Shown here piece after piece: positions 24,983 through 31,950 of a DNA stretch of 46,116 bases (position 1 is its first letter; each line of letters begins with the position of its first letter). This stretch comes from Nocardioidaceae bacterium (GTDB lineage Bacteria > Actinomycetota > Actinomycetes > Propionibacteriales > Nocardioidaceae). Position numbers and translations under genes: made by a program. The DNA lies in contig JAUJOO010000002.1 in the NCBI GenBank assembly GCA_030447585.1, forward strand, positions 62,281 through 108,396, written 5' to 3'. Below the pieces are notes generated by a model. It was given only the letters and a program-made list of their open reading frames with translations, ran no database searches and was not told the DNA's origin.

Positions 24983-25146
24983 CGAGATGATCCTGCCAGC
25001 CGCGGTATCCCCCTCGGCAACGAAGGTGGCCGAGGACAGAACTGCGGGACCTGTCGGTTGGCCGTGCACGCTGTCGTCGTGGCACCATGTACGCCGCGTC
25101 ACCTCGAGGCGCCGGACCACCTCGGTCAACGCCTCGGTCGGCGTAC

Positions 25147-25220
25147 GCGGGTGTAGCTCAATGGTAGAGCCCCAGCCTTCCAAGCTGGCCATGCCGGTTC
25201 GATCCCGGTCACCCGCTCCA
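25147..25220 (+). tRNA. tRNA-Gly (anticodon UCC), CCA encoded
   Basis: Acceptor GCGGGTG/CACCCGC, D-arm with TAGCTCAATGGTAGAGC, anticodon arm CCAGC-CTTCCAA-GCTGG with anticodon TCC, T-loop GGTTCGATCCC, discriminator T and encoded CCA at 25218-25220. Confidence 0.96.
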
Positions 25221-25583
25221 CGGTTCCGCAGGCAGCCGCCCCTTGTGTTCACGGCGCGACCTCAGTTGGTGTGGCAACGGTTGGACCCTCGGGATGAGCC
25301 GGTGCAGGGAACACGTCTGAGGCATTGAGCACGGCTCGTCGTCCAGGCCGATGCGTTAACTCGTGGCCACAAGTATGGCCAAGTCGGTGCGATCCGCCAT
25401 GTCGTCTCCTTGTACGAGGTGTAGACGGCCCCTAGTCATGTTTACGTTGCTCAGATCTACGATCAGCAGAGCGACGGACATCGGTAGGCGACTTCCTCCC
25501 ACCGCCTGCGAGCCGGGCGTTGTCGAGTCGATGAGTGGGTGCCAGTCCACCCGGCATTCGGTGCGCCGCAGCCGTCGATGACC
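25221..25583. other. Gene-free stretch after tRNA-Gly
   Basis: No frame with recognisable protein features. I looked for a second copy of the tRNA-Gly 3' end that would mark an integrated element and found none in this window. Confidence 0.5.
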
Positions 25584-25589
25584 TAGGCT
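25584..25589 (+). promoter_or_regulatory. -10 box of the AI-2E-family transporter gene
   Basis: TAGGCT about 36 bases upstream of the preferred ATG at 25626, leaving a leader of about 30 nt that includes the GGGGGCGGG ribosome site. Confidence 0.4.
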
Positions 25590-25625
25590 GGCGAGGCGCA
25601 TTTCGATGGATTGGGGGCGGGTTCA

Positions 25626-27044
25626 ATGACCAGCCGACCCGACGACAGCACAGACGAGGCGGCGCACTGGCCTTCGCCGGCCGAGCCGTCAGTCGAGGAG
25701 CCGGAACACGAGCCAGAGAACCTCGACGGCGGTGGCGAGGCGCCGGTGACCCCAACGGTGGAGCCGGTGGTGGTGCCGCGGTGGGTGCAGGCGGTGGTGG
25801 TCGCTGTGGCACTCTTCGCCTTGGCGGCCCTGGCGCGGGCCGCGGCGCCAGTGGTGTTGTTGTTCCTCGTCGCCGCCGTGGTCGCCTTGATCATCAATCC
25901 GCTGGTCACGCTCCTCCAGCGGAGGGGCGTGCCGCGCGGCATCGGAATCGCCCTGGTCTTCGCGGGCTTCTTCGCTGCGTTGGCCGGGGCGGTGGCGCTG
26001 CTGCTGCGGCCGGTGACCGCGCAGGTGGCGGCATTCCAGGCCGACCTGCCCAGGTTGATCGGATCAGCGAACAGCTCCCTGGCCCGTGTCCAAGGGTGGC
26101 TCGACGACCGAGGTGTCGGTATCCACATCAAACGGCCGGGTGAAACCGCGCTGGAGACTTTGCAAGCCTCGGTTCTGCGTGGCTCCGGGGACGTCGTGGA
26201 TTTCACCCGTCACCTGGTCACCGCGGTCGCGGAGGCGGGCTTTGTGCTCGTCTTGGTGCTGGTTATCTCGGTCTACATGCTCCTGTACGGGGAGAAGATC
26301 GGCGCCCTGGCGCGGCGGGTGATGCCTCCGGGTGACGGGACCGCCGACGACGACTACCCGGCTCGGGTGCAGCGCGCGGTGTTTGGGTATGTGCGCGGTC
26401 AGCTCACGTTCAGTTTCATCATGGGCCTGAGTGCTGGCGTGGCCCTGTGGGTGTTCGGCGCACTCGGGATCTTCCCGGCCGGACAGACCTATGCGGTGTT
26501 CTTCGGTGTGTTCTACGGACTGATGGAACTGATCCCCTATGTCGGGCCGGTGCTTGGTGCAACACCACCGGTTATGGTCGCGTTATTTCAGGGAGAGCCG
26601 CTGACGGCGCTCTGGCTGGTGTTGTTGTTCGTCGCCTTGCAGCAGGTGGAGGGGCACGTGGTGGCGCCGCTGGTGTTCGGGCACAGCCTGCGCATCAACC
26701 CGCTGCTCGTGATCTTCGCGCTGCTGCTCGGCGGTCACCTACAGGGTATTCCCGGCGCGCTACTCGCACTTCCGCTGGCCGCGATCGCGCGGGAGACCCT
26801 GCTGTACCTGCGTCGGCACCTGGTGATGGAACCCTGGGGAACCCCAACCGCGGCGGCGCTCCGTGCCCGGCCGTCGACCGAAGCGCGACAGGGGTTGCAG
26901 TCCGGTGGGCGGGGCACGGCCTGGTCGGTGCGGCTGGCAACCGGGGTGCGTGACCGGTGGACTCGGCCCGGCCGACCTGGCCGGCGGCTCCGTGGCCCAG
27001 CCCATCCGCCCGCTACCGAGGACTCCGCGGAGACACCACCGTGA
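25626..27044 (+). CDS. AI-2E family transporter (PerM-like permease)
   Basis: A 472-residue polytopic protein. An acidic N-terminal tail of about 45 residues is followed by seven to eight hydrophobic helices, with the family's VLLFLVAAVVALIINPLV, YEGKIGAL-like cytoplasmic region and late GLMELIPYVGPVLGA and QQVEGHVVAPLVFG motifs; the last two are diagnostic of the UPF0118/AI-2E family. Despite the name, many members export other solutes or act in ion homeostasis; substrate unknown. The tail after about residue 395 is Arg/Pro-rich and contains a 48-bp repeat found again at 29501-29548. The ATG at 25626 has a GGGGGCGGG site; a TTG at 25611 is also possible. Confidence 0.9.
   Translation: MTSRPDDSTDEAAHWPSPAEPSVEEPEHEPENLDGGGEAPVTPTVEPVVVPRWVQAVVVAVALFALAALARAAAPVVLLFLVAAVVALIINPLVTLLQRRGVPRGIGIALVFAGFFAALAGAVALLLRPVTAQVAAFQADLPRLIGSANSSLARVQGWLDDRGVGIHIKRPGETALETLQASVLRGSGDVVDFTRHLVTAVAEAGFVLVLVLVISVYMLLYGEKIGALARRVMPPGDGTADDDYPARVQRAVFGYVRGQLTFSFIMGLSAGVALWVFGALGIFPAGQTYAVFFGVFYGLMELIPYVGPVLGATPPVMVALFQGEPLTALWLVLLFVALQQVEGHVVAPLVFGHSLRINPLLVIFALLLGGHLQGIPGALLALPLAAIARETLLYLRRHLVMEPWGTPTAAALRARPSTEARQGLQSGGRGTAWSVRLATGVRDRWTRPGRPGRRLRGPAHPPATEDSAETPP
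26983..27030 (+). repeat. 48-bp dispersed repeat, copy 1 (inside the AI-2E transporter tail)
   Basis: Matches 29501-29548 in the same orientation with a single mismatch (GGCGGCTCCG versus GGCGGCTCTG, then identical to CTCCGCGG). It can fold through GGCGG/CCGCC. Confidence 0.85.
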
Positions 27045-27047
27045 CGG

Positions 27048-27062
27048 GGCAGCGTCGCTGCC
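27048..27062. terminator. Hairpin between convergent AI-2E and DUF2254 genes
   Basis: Perfect 15-bp palindrome GGCAGCGTCGCTGCC, 4 bases after the transporter stop and 20 bases before the DUF2254 stop. No T-run. Confidence 0.4.
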
Positions 27063-27081
27063 AACGGAGTGGTTTGCGGTG

Positions 27082-28272
27082 TCATTGCTTGGAGGCAACC
27101 GCACACTGCTTGGCGGTGATCGCGGCTTGGTGCTGGGGACGTCCCGCTGACTTCAGGTCGACAAGCATGTCACGGATCCGCGCGGGCACCTGCACGTGCT
27201 CGGCGCCGTAGTGCGCTATCTCGTCGATGCCGAGGTCCAAGAACTCGGCGAACGTTCGTTCGCGCAACAACAGTCTTACGTCGTCATCGTGGTCGACGCG
27301 AACCACTGGCGGGTCGGGCAACACCGCGAGTGTGCGCAATAGGTCATGGATCTCGTCGAGCACCTGCACCGCCGTAGTCGGATCGTTGACGGCTGCGGAG
27401 AGCGCACGCTCGGCAATATCCACGAGCTGGCGGAAACCAAACGCGACGTCGTCGTGCATGGAGCGGTCACTTGCCAAGCGCAGCGCGGATCGCACGGCAT
27501 CATGGTCGAGCTGCTCGGCATTGCCATGGATGTCGACGAGAGGCATACCCTCCGCGACGAAGTCCCCCATACGAGTCAGTAGCTCGAACACCACATCGTG
27601 GCCATGCGCAAGCCGTATCAAGCGCGGGACGTCAATCATCGTCACCACTCCGTGTCCGGCACTGTGCACGGTGTCGTTCGCCGGTGGCAGGGTGAGCGTT
27701 GCGCCTGTCGGCGACTCCGGGACGCCCTCTCGCGGCTTTTCGATGACCTCACGGGTCTCGGTTCCCACACTGGAGATGATTGTTGTTACCCGGATGGATT
27801 CGGTGATGTGGTGAATGTAGGCCAGGAACATGGCGACGCTGGCGACCACCGACAAGAATGCCCCGGTGATCGCCAACTGCGGAACGAAGGCGGCCACGCC
27901 GGCGTCACCGCGAACGGACCTCAGCACCACGATCGAGTAGAGGAAGGTGCCGGAGAACACCCCCAGGGTCATCTGAGTGACCCTGCTCGCGAGGAATGAC
28001 CGCAGCACCCGAGGAGAAAACTGGCTGCTCGCCAACTGGAGCACGACCACCGTGATCGAGAAGATCACACCGGTGACGGAGATCATCGCTGTGGTGATGG
28101 CGGTCAGCAGGCTACGAGCGCCATTCGGGCCTCCGCCGAACAGAAGCGCCCGCCGGTCACCTATTGCGTGGTCGATCTGAGGCACGACGAGGCCTAGCAC
28201 CAACGCCGTCACACAGCACAGAGCGGGCAGGACCCAAAACCGAGACAACAATCGTGCCCACCAGTTCGCCAT
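27082..28272 (-). CDS. DUF2254 family membrane protein
   Basis: A 396-residue protein of unknown function. Four hydrophobic segments (about residues 12-32, 60-85, 105-122 and 133-155) are followed by a long cytoplasmic region with the family's VTMIDVPRLIRLA, GDFVAEGMPLV and FGFRQLVDIAERALS motifs, a pattern that suggests ligand or ion sensing. It is somewhat shorter than typical members of about 430 residues. It begins with ATG at 28272, with no clear ribosome site, and is convergent with the AI-2E transporter. Confidence 0.88.
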   Translation of the reverse strand: MANWWARLLSRFWVLPALCCVTALVLGLVVPQIDHAIGDRRALLFGGGPNGARSLLTAITTAMISVTGVIFSITVVVLQLASSQFSPRVLRSFLASRVTQMTLGVFSGTFLYSIVVLRSVRGDAGVAAFVPQLAITGAFLSVVASVAMFLAYIHHITESIRVTTIISSVGTETREVIEKPREGVPESPTGATLTLPPANDTVHSAGHGVVTMIDVPRLIRLAHGHDVVFELLTRMGDFVAEGMPLVDIHGNAEQLDHDAVRSALRLASDRSMHDDVAFGFRQLVDIAERALSAAVNDPTTAVQVLDEIHDLLRTLAVLPDPPVVRVDHDDDVRLLLRERTFAEFLDLGIDEIAHYGAEHVQVPARIRDMLVDLKSAGRPQHQAAITAKQCAVASKQ

Positions 28273-28336
28273 TAACGCACGCTCTCACATGCCGATCCAG
28301 GTTCGGAACTCCCCAGCCGACCAGGGACGTGTGTTG

Positions 28337-29008
28337 CTAGTCCTGCTCCCCTGACGGAGGGCGCCGCGTCTCGAGGAAGTATGCGCCAAGTGTGCCGGCC
28401 AGTGTGGCGAACACGACGACAGAAAAAACGGCCAACAGCACCTCTAGCCCCCTTGCGAACGCGTCTGGCTGACCGAGCGGCTCGCCGCTGATCGTGGCGA
28501 GGGCGGCCGCATGCAGAGCGTCCGCGTAGGTCTGGTAGTCACCGAATTCGTACAGTAGCTGACTGCTCGCGAGCACCGTGATGGCCGAAATCGCCAAAAG
28601 CCAACCGAGGCGTCCGCCAAGCACGCGACTCGCGGACCGAGACGATCTCACGGCCGAGGACAGCACCCGCCCGGTGCGGAGCAGACGAACGGCCCGCAGC
28701 AGACGCAGGATCCTCAGGAACGGCAAGACCAGGAACACCAGCTGCCACCAGTTCCGCTTCAGAAAGCGGCCCGTGTCCGGAGCCACCACCAGCCGCGCAG
28801 CGAACTCGACCGCGAAGGCGGCCCAAAGTGACCAGCCGGTAATGAGCAGGAAGATGCCGAGGGCACTGTCGGGTTCAGCGAACTGTTCGCCGAGCACGAC
28901 GAGAAGGAAGATGACACTGAGCGCGCTCATCGCCGGCGTCAGCCGGTCGAGCAGCTCCTCTGCCCATACCTCACGGCGGTCCTGGGGTGCTTGCGTGATC
29001 GACCGCAC
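28337..29008 (-). CDS. Voltage-sensor ion channel-like protein with atypical pore
   Basis: A 223-residue six-helix protein of the voltage-gated ion channel fold. The S4-like helix RILRLLRAVRLLRTGR has arginine at every third position (six in all), a textbook voltage sensor. The pore loop, between helices near residues 150 and 190, reads ALATISGEPLG, so the potassium filter TVGYG is absent. The last helix LEVLLAVFSVVVFATLAG fits an inner pore helix. Ion selectivity cannot be assigned. GTG start at 29006-29008. It lies 64 bases downstream of the DUF2254 start on the same strand order, and the two may be co-expressed. Confidence 0.8.
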   Translation of the reverse strand: MRSITQAPQDRREVWAEELLDRLTPAMSALSVIFLLVVLGEQFAEPDSALGIFLLITGWSLWAAFAVEFAARLVVAPDTGRFLKRNWWQLVFLVLPFLRILRLLRAVRLLRTGRVLSSAVRSSRSASRVLGGRLGWLLAISAITVLASSQLLYEFGDYQTYADALHAAALATISGEPLGQPDAFARGLEVLLAVFSVVVFATLAGTLGAYFLETRRPPSGEQD

Positions 29009-29127
29009 GGGTCACCGGTACCCAGGGTAGTCGACCCCACGCGTCTGACCGTCCACCCGCCGACGTCCGTGCGCGACTTCCTGTCCGGCGGTCGCGACGT
29101 ACCACTGTCTTAGCTCGAGGCTTCTGA

Positions 29128-29328
29128 TCAGTTGTGCCCGTGCCCGTGCTCGTCTTCGAGGCCAACCTCGTGGACGTGGTCGTGACTGTGGGTCTGCTCG
29201 TCGTGGCTGTGTTCGTGGTCGTGCTCCACATGGGCATGCTCGTGGGTCTCGTGGGCGTGGCTGTGCTCCCTGTCGCCGTCGCGGTGCAGGTGCTCGTGGG
29301 TGCCGTCGTGGGAATGGTCCTGACTCAT
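29128..29328 (-). CDS. Histidine-rich small metal-binding protein
   Basis: A 66-residue protein with 22 histidines (one third), mostly as HxH pairs separated by Asp, Glu or Ser, beginning MSQDHSHDGTHEHLHRD. No signal peptide or membrane helix, so it is predicted to be cytoplasmic and disordered until it binds metal. The composition points to Ni, Zn, Co or Cu buffering. An AAGGAG ribosome site 7 bases before the ATG supports real translation. Similar small His-rich proteins occur in actinobacteria without assigned function. Neighbours are a channel-like gene and the DUF2269-like pair. Confidence 0.75.
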   Translation of the reverse strand: MSQDHSHDGTHEHLHRDGDREHSHAHETHEHAHVEHDHEHSHDEQTHSHDHVHEVGLEDEHGHGHN

Positions 29329-29500
29329 CGTGGCTCCTTGCCGGTGAACTTGCTACGCCTCACCGACGGTATGGCAGGCTGCTGCGGGGACACAAGCGGC
29401 CCCGCACCACGGCGGAGCCGGCGTGCGTCCCGGACTTCACCGCGGCTCTGATCATGGGGAACGCCGTCTGAGCAGGGCGGTCACGGCGGTGCCCCACTCT

Positions 29501-29548
29501 GGCGGCTCTGTGGCCCAGCCCATCCGCCCGCTACCGAGGACTCCGCGG
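29501..29548 (+). repeat. 48-bp dispersed repeat, copy 2 (intergenic)
   Basis: Same 48 bases as 26983-27030 with one mismatch. It lies in the non-coding 29329-29618 stretch, where I see no gene. Confidence 0.85.
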
Positions 29549-29618
29549 TGCCACCGCTGCGAACTGACGCTTAGGCATCGTCCAGGCGGCGGGTAGGGCG
29601 GAGCATTCAGGCGTAGTG

Positions 29619-30158
29619 CTACGGCAAGGGGGTCGTGGATTGCGCGGCCGGCGTACGCCGCTGCTCGTTCTGCTTTCGCCACCCGTACCGGGTCATGCCC
29701 GGTGGCTTGTAGACGTTCAGCACCTGGATCGCCAACAACACCACGAGGCCGAGCCCGGAATGGAAGAGATCTCCCCCAAGTTGAGCAAGCTCGGCCCCTT
29801 CCGCCTTCCGCGCGACGTCTGCCGACGCACTCACGGTCGGCATGTGCAACACCAACACGACGGTGGCAAGGGTGGTGAGCACGAGGGAGCACAGAACCCA
29901 GTAGTACCGAAAAACGCCCCATTTCGTCCCGAGCGCCATGACGAGTCCGGTGAGCAGCGACACGAGTGCCAACGGGACGATGACGTACCAGCCGGTCAGC
30001 TCCATCGCGATCCACGCGCCGCGCGCTGTCTGGGCATCCTGGCTGCTCACCGCGGCCAAACCGAGAGCAACGTAGGCAACTGCTGCCCCGATCCATCCGC
30101 CTGAGACGGTGAGGTGCGCCGCCAGCGCGAACTTGCGAGCGCCGGACGACAAGATCAT
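29619..30158 (-). CDS. DUF2269-like four-helix membrane protein
   Basis: A 179-residue protein with four transmembrane helices (about residues 8-30, 52-75, 82-105 and 130-150) and a Pro/Gln/Arg-rich C-terminal tail. The short motif GWIGAAVAYVALG in helix 1 and HSGLGLVVLLAIQVLNVYKP in helix 4, shown in part as LNVYKPPGMTRYGWR, recur in an uncharacterised actinobacterial family. Conserved His in helices could bind heme or metal (inference only). Its ATG overlaps the stop of the upstream small membrane gene (ATGA), so they are coupled. Confidence 0.75.
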   Translation of the reverse strand: MILSSGARKFALAAHLTVSGGWIGAAVAYVALGLAAVSSQDAQTARGAWIAMELTGWYVIVPLALVSLLTGLVMALGTKWGVFRYYWVLCSLVLTTLATVVLVLHMPTVSASADVARKAEGAELAQLGGDLFHSGLGLVVLLAIQVLNVYKPPGMTRYGWRKQNEQRRTPAAQSTTPLP

Positions 30159-30430
30159 CGGAAACGCAGCGCGGATGAGTCAGGGCCAGCAGGTGGCAGG
30201 ACGCCGGTTGCTTTCTGCTCGATCCGCTCCCCGGACTGGTCCCGAGCTGCATGTCGATCCGGTCCGTGGTCCCCTCCTGCGATCAACATGATGGCGGCAA
30301 GCACCAGGACCAGGATGCCGACGACTAGAGCCAACACCTTCAACCAGCGTGGTACACCGGGCGGTGCTGCGCGGTCTCTGTCAATGCTGGTGGGGCGCGG
30401 CGTCTCCGGCAAGCGGTGGGACTCAGGCAT
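30155..30430 (-). CDS. Small single-helix membrane protein, partner of the TetR cluster
   Basis: A 91-residue protein with a proline-rich N-terminal cytoplasmic segment (MPESHRLPETPRPTSID), PPGVPRWLKV just before one membrane helix (residues 31-52), and a short Gly/His/Asp-containing outer tail (GGDHGPDRH). This layout is shared by small proteins encoded beside similar TetR genes in other actinobacteria. No function known. The ATG at 30430 has AGGAG 8 bases upstream, and a strong promoter overlapping a palindrome lies 33-60 bases upstream. Confidence 0.75.
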   Translation of the reverse strand: MPESHRLPETPRPTSIDRDRAAPPGVPRWLKVLALVVGILVLVLAAIMLIAGGDHGPDRHAARDQSGERIEQKATGVLPPAGPDSSALRFR

Positions 30431-30462
30431 CTCATGCTCCTAGGCGCTCCGGATCAGCACAT

Positions 30463-30490
30463 CATTTACGAGACATCGTGTCGTTGTCAA
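30463..30490 (-). promoter_or_regulatory. Promoter with embedded 17-bp palindrome, probable TetR operator
   Basis: The minus strand shows TTGACA (30490-30485), a 16-bp spacer and TAAATG (30468-30463). The spacer holds ACGAGACATCGTGTCGT (plus-strand 30468-30484), whose outer half-sites ACGA.AC and GT.TCGT are symmetric, plus the overlapping perfect GACA-tcg-TGTC. A repressor bound here would block RNA polymerase for the membrane pair; the divergent TetR gene starts 38 bases away. Confidence 0.65.
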
Positions 30491-30518
30491 TACTCACTGT
30501 CTGAACGGCGGCGATCTG

Positions 30519-30524
30519 TATCAT
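30519..30524 (+). promoter_or_regulatory. Leaderless -10 box of the TetR gene
   Basis: TATCAT 3 nt before the first GTG (30528) and 6 nt before the second in-frame GTG (30531). Confidence 0.45.
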
Positions 30525-30527
30525 GGG

Positions 30528-31109
30528 GTGGTGCCACGGCTGTGGAACGAGACGATCGAGGCGCACCGCAAAGCTGTGCGCGAAGCGATCCTGGAAACAA
30601 CGTGGTCGTTGGTGACCGAGCATGGGCTGCGGTCCGTGACAATGTCGCAGATCGCAGAGAAGACCGGGATCGGGCGGGCGACGTTGTACAAGTACTTCCC
30701 GCACGTAGAGGCGATCCTCTACGCCTGGCACCAGCGACACGTCGAGGCTCACCTGGCGGCTCTCGCCGCAATTCGGGACCGAGAAAGCGACGCTTGCGAA
30801 CGGCTCGAGGCGGTGCTGCAGGCGTATGCCAACATCTGCCACTACCGCGAGCGCCACGGCGGCCAAGAGCTCGGGGAACTAATGCATCGGCCGGAGCAGG
30901 TCGCCCAAGCACAACAGCAGCTCCTCGACTTGTTTCGAGACTTGCTCGCCGAGGTCGCGGCCACCGGCCGCCTCCGCGACGATGTCGCGCCTGAGGAGCT
31001 CGCGACCTACTGCCTGCACGCGCTTTCTGCAGCCGGGAGCCTGCCGTCCGAAGATGCCGTGCGCCGGCTCGTCGCGGTCACGCTTGCTGCGTTACGGCCC
31101 CCGCGCTGA
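30528..31109 (+). CDS. TetR/AcrR family transcriptional regulator
   Basis: A 193-residue repressor. The N-terminal helix-turn-helix is clear: RSVTMSQIAEKTGIGRATLYKYFP near residues 33-56, seen as TMSQIAEKTGIGRATLYKYF. The C-terminal ligand domain has repeated Glu/Gln-rich helices (RPEQVAQAQQQLLDLF). It is divergent from the small membrane pair, with a palindrome in their promoter, so it most likely represses them and responds to an unknown ligand. Two adjacent GTG codons (30528, 30531) can serve as start; the second is better spaced for leaderless initiation. Confidence 0.92.
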   Translation: MVPRLWNETIEAHRKAVREAILETTWSLVTEHGLRSVTMSQIAEKTGIGRATLYKYFPHVEAILYAWHQRHVEAHLAALAAIRDRESDACERLEAVLQAYANICHYRERHGGQELGELMHRPEQVAQAQQQLLDLFRDLLAEVAATGRLRDDVAPEELATYCLHALSAAGSLPSEDAVRRLVAVTLAALRPPR

Positions 31110-31235
31110 CCTTGGTGCAGTGCAGCGATCTCGGGCCGCAATGCCGCGGTGTGTCGATGATGCCGTGCGTAATGGTGGCCGGACCGCAGAGACTTGCCTG
31201 ACCGGTGGCAGGCAGCGGGTGTCGTCGTGTGGTCC

Positions 31236-31241
31236 TAGTGT
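31236..31241 (+). promoter_or_regulatory. Leaderless -10 box of the MmcQ-like gene
   Basis: TAGTGT exactly 7 nt upstream of the ATG at 31249. Confidence 0.5.
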
Positions 31242-31248
31242 GTGATCC

Positions 31249-31650
31249 ATGGCGAACTGGGACGAGGTGCGTGCGATCGCGATGGCGCTTCCGGAGACCG
31301 TCGAACGCTCCGGCGACGTGCCGCAGTGGCGGATCAAGGACAAGCTGTTCGCCTGGGAGCGACCACTGCGGGACGCGGATCTCGAAGCGCTCGGCGACGC
31401 CGCTCCCACCGGACCCATCCTGGCTGCGCGCGTTCCAGACGTCGGCGCCAAGGAGGCCCTCCTCGCCGATGATCCCGGGGTGTACTTCACTACCCCGCAC
31501 TTCAATGGCTACCCGGCGATCCTCGTCCGCCTCGATCGGATCACCGCTGCCGAGCTCCAGGAAGTGCTCGTCGAAGCCTGGCTCTGCCGCGCGCCAAAGA
31601 AGCTCGCCGCAGAGTACAACGCCGCGGAGTACAACATGGCGAGACCATGA
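31249..31650 (+). CDS. MmcQ/YjbR family protein
   Basis: A 133-residue single-domain protein starting MANWDEVRAIAMALPET, with the typical WRIKDKLFAWERP and DDPGVYFTTPHFNGYPAILVRL, in part DPGVYFTTPHF, of the YjbR (CyaY-like fold) family. Members are called DNA-binding, but the function is not established. Its TGA overlaps the next ATG (ATGA), so it is coupled to the following frame. The C-terminal AAEYNAAEYNMARP contains a small duplication (AEYN twice). Confidence 0.88.
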   Translation: MANWDEVRAIAMALPETVERSGDVPQWRIKDKLFAWERPLRDADLEALGDAAPTGPILAARVPDVGAKEALLADDPGVYFTTPHFNGYPAILVRLDRITAAELQEVLVEAWLCRAPKKLAAEYNAAEYNMARP

Positions 31651-31917
31651 TCGACGTCCAGCACCGCGCTGAGTTCGACGCCATTGTCACCTTCTCCAAC
31701 GGCGGTGGGCTGAGCGCCGAAGGCTTTCGCATCGATGTGCCTGGACCTGATACCGGCGAAGACGAAGTTGCGGCCCTCTTTATCGCTTCGTTGGGACTGC
31801 TGATGACAGCCGACGTCGTCGTGAGCCGCCTGCGAATCATCCCCGAGCCGCACAAGGGGACCCGGGGCGGTCCGAGCGACGCGACAACGACACCACGACC
31901 CGGGCAGCGGCACGTGC
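31647..31917 (+). pseudogene. N-terminal domain of a frameshifted cyclase fusion
   Basis: The frame from 31647 encodes MIDVQHRAEFDAIVTFSNGG, GFRIDVPGPDTGEDEVAALF and IIPEPHKGTRGGPSD, a small alpha/beta domain that I recall as the N-terminal part of some actinobacterial cyclase-family proteins. The cyclase domain proper continues in another frame: WVDLSHVIEAG begins at 31918 with no start codon of its own upstream. A one-base change near 31880-31917 would join the two into a protein of about 310 residues. The frame is coupled to the MmcQ-like gene by ATGA overlap. This is a real frameshift mutation, a sequence error or, less likely, programmed frameshifting. Confidence 0.55.
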
Positions 31918-31950
31918 TGGGTAGACCTCAGTCATGTCATCGAAGCCGGC

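Noticed and set aside
24204-25220. Genomic island bounded by tRNA-Pro and tRNA-Gly
   Set aside because: No integrase and no second copy of either tRNA 3' end was found; the DNA between holds one ordinary GNAT gene.
29452-30252. 266-codon minus-strand open frame overlapping the DUF2269-like gene
   Set aside because: The overlapping frame has four clear membrane helices and start/stop coupling; this longer frame is Arg/Gly-rich and crosses the 48-bp repeat.
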